From NCBI GenBank assembly GCA_964017235.1, contig OZ024931.1, positions 99,838,221-99,902,220 of the forward strand: a stretch of DNA of 64,000 bases. The letters are read 5' to 3'. The notes below the pieces were generated by a model that had not been told where the DNA came from, ran no database searches, and worked only from the letters and a program-made list of their open reading frames with translations. The DNA comes from Sabellastarte sp. h YS-2021 (lineage: Eukaryota > Annelida > Polychaeta > Sabellida > Sabellidae). Position numbers and translations under genes: made by a program. Each line of letters opens with the position of its first letter. Within the stretch, counting starts at the first letter, position 1. This document shows positions 63,750-64,000 of the stretch, piece after piece.

Positions 63750-64000
63750 TTGATCTCTGTTGAGAGCTGCACTAGGTCCCCAAACCAGGGCGTCCCTGGT
63801 CAGCCTGGAGCTATTACAATGATGAGGCAATTGCACCCTGTGAAGGAGAGCTGTGAGAGGGTAAGCATAAGTAGTGAGACCCGGCCACTTATGTTCAGTG
63901 CATCTATGTCCGAAACATGTTGGTCTGGGACTGGAGATACATACAATGGAAGTTTGTGGTTCAGACGAGTGGCAAATAGATCTACATGAGGAGGGAACCA
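63750..64000 (-). pseudogene. F2-5 RT-RNase H C-terminal extension, partial
   Basis: Reads (with shifts) pieces like APGW..PWFGDLVQLSTEI and HKLPLYVSPVPDQ, the region after RNase H in F2-4. The reading leaves the window on the right, so upstream RNase H and RT may lie there. Confidence 0.7.

Larger units (their letters stand above)
63142..64000 (-). mobile_element. DIRS-like F2-5, continues beyond the window
   Basis: Begins in a C15 tract that corresponds to the homopolymer near the 3' end of the F2 YR; the 3'UTR, ICR and 3' terminus are missing. YR runs to 63720, then a deletion joins it to the C-terminal extension of RT-RNase H (63750-64000, CTAGGTCCCCAAACCAGGGC, TACAATGGAAGTTTGTGGTT). Confidence 0.82.

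Overview
This is eukaryotic, almost certainly metazoan, nuclear DNA made largely of transposable elements and tandem repeats. The repeat mix (DIRS-type tyrosine-recombinase retrotransposons, a CR1/L2-like LINE, 150-155 bp satellites inside larger mobile units, short tandem blocks built on GACCTT) is typical of marine invertebrates. A mollusc is my best guess, but the sequence does not prove it. No intact host gene, tRNA or rRNA gene was found; two short stretches with good splice signals may be host exons.

The main content is two DIRS-like families, here called F1 and F2, nearly always with coding sequence on the minus strand. Each retains the DIRS hallmarks: unequal inverted termini, an internal complementary region (ICR) equal to the reverse complements of the two ends joined head to tail, a gag-like ORF1, RT plus RNase H, and a tyrosine recombinase (YR). 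F1 copies: 13342-19392 (near full length), 29641-32491 and 32990-34955 (5' parts), 36541-36743 (terminus only), 54819-58643 (RNase H and YR deleted). F2 copies: 6094-12000, 24800-29640, 37631-47918 (outer), 41591-47765 (nested inside the previous one, with an intact RT-RNase H frame), 49655-50470 (non-autonomous), and 63142-64000 (runs off the window). A third gag type, on the plus strand, lies at 23762-24640.

Layout: 1-420 satellite B; 504-4872 a composite element with terminal hairpins and a 155-bp satellite (A), partly repeated at 60203-63141; 4889-6093 repeat fragments; 6094-12000 an F2 copy carrying a TIR element with a gypsy gag remnant and a LINE; 12170-12305 a possible host exon; 12330-19615 a 51-bp minisatellite split by the F1 element; 19616-24799 satellites B and A and the third gag; 24800-34955 three truncated DIRS copies; 35266-35488 a second possible host exon; 37631-47918 nested F2 elements; 47919-49080 a repeat carrying a 655-bp foldback element; 49655-53313 a 777-bp perfect-length inverted duplication around a 1.9-kb spacer; 54819-58643 the deleted F1; 58644-64000 GACCTT repeats, composite copy 2 and a partial F2.

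In the family model, Gag packages the RNA, RT-RNase H makes cDNA, the ICR helps form a circle, and the YR integrates it without target-site duplication. The element junctions here agree: F1 at 13342-19392, F1 at 54819-58643 and nested F2 at 41591-47765 each sit cleanly in a recognisable repeat with no duplicated target. Every YR copy is damaged, so the window is a record of past activity rather than a source of active elements.
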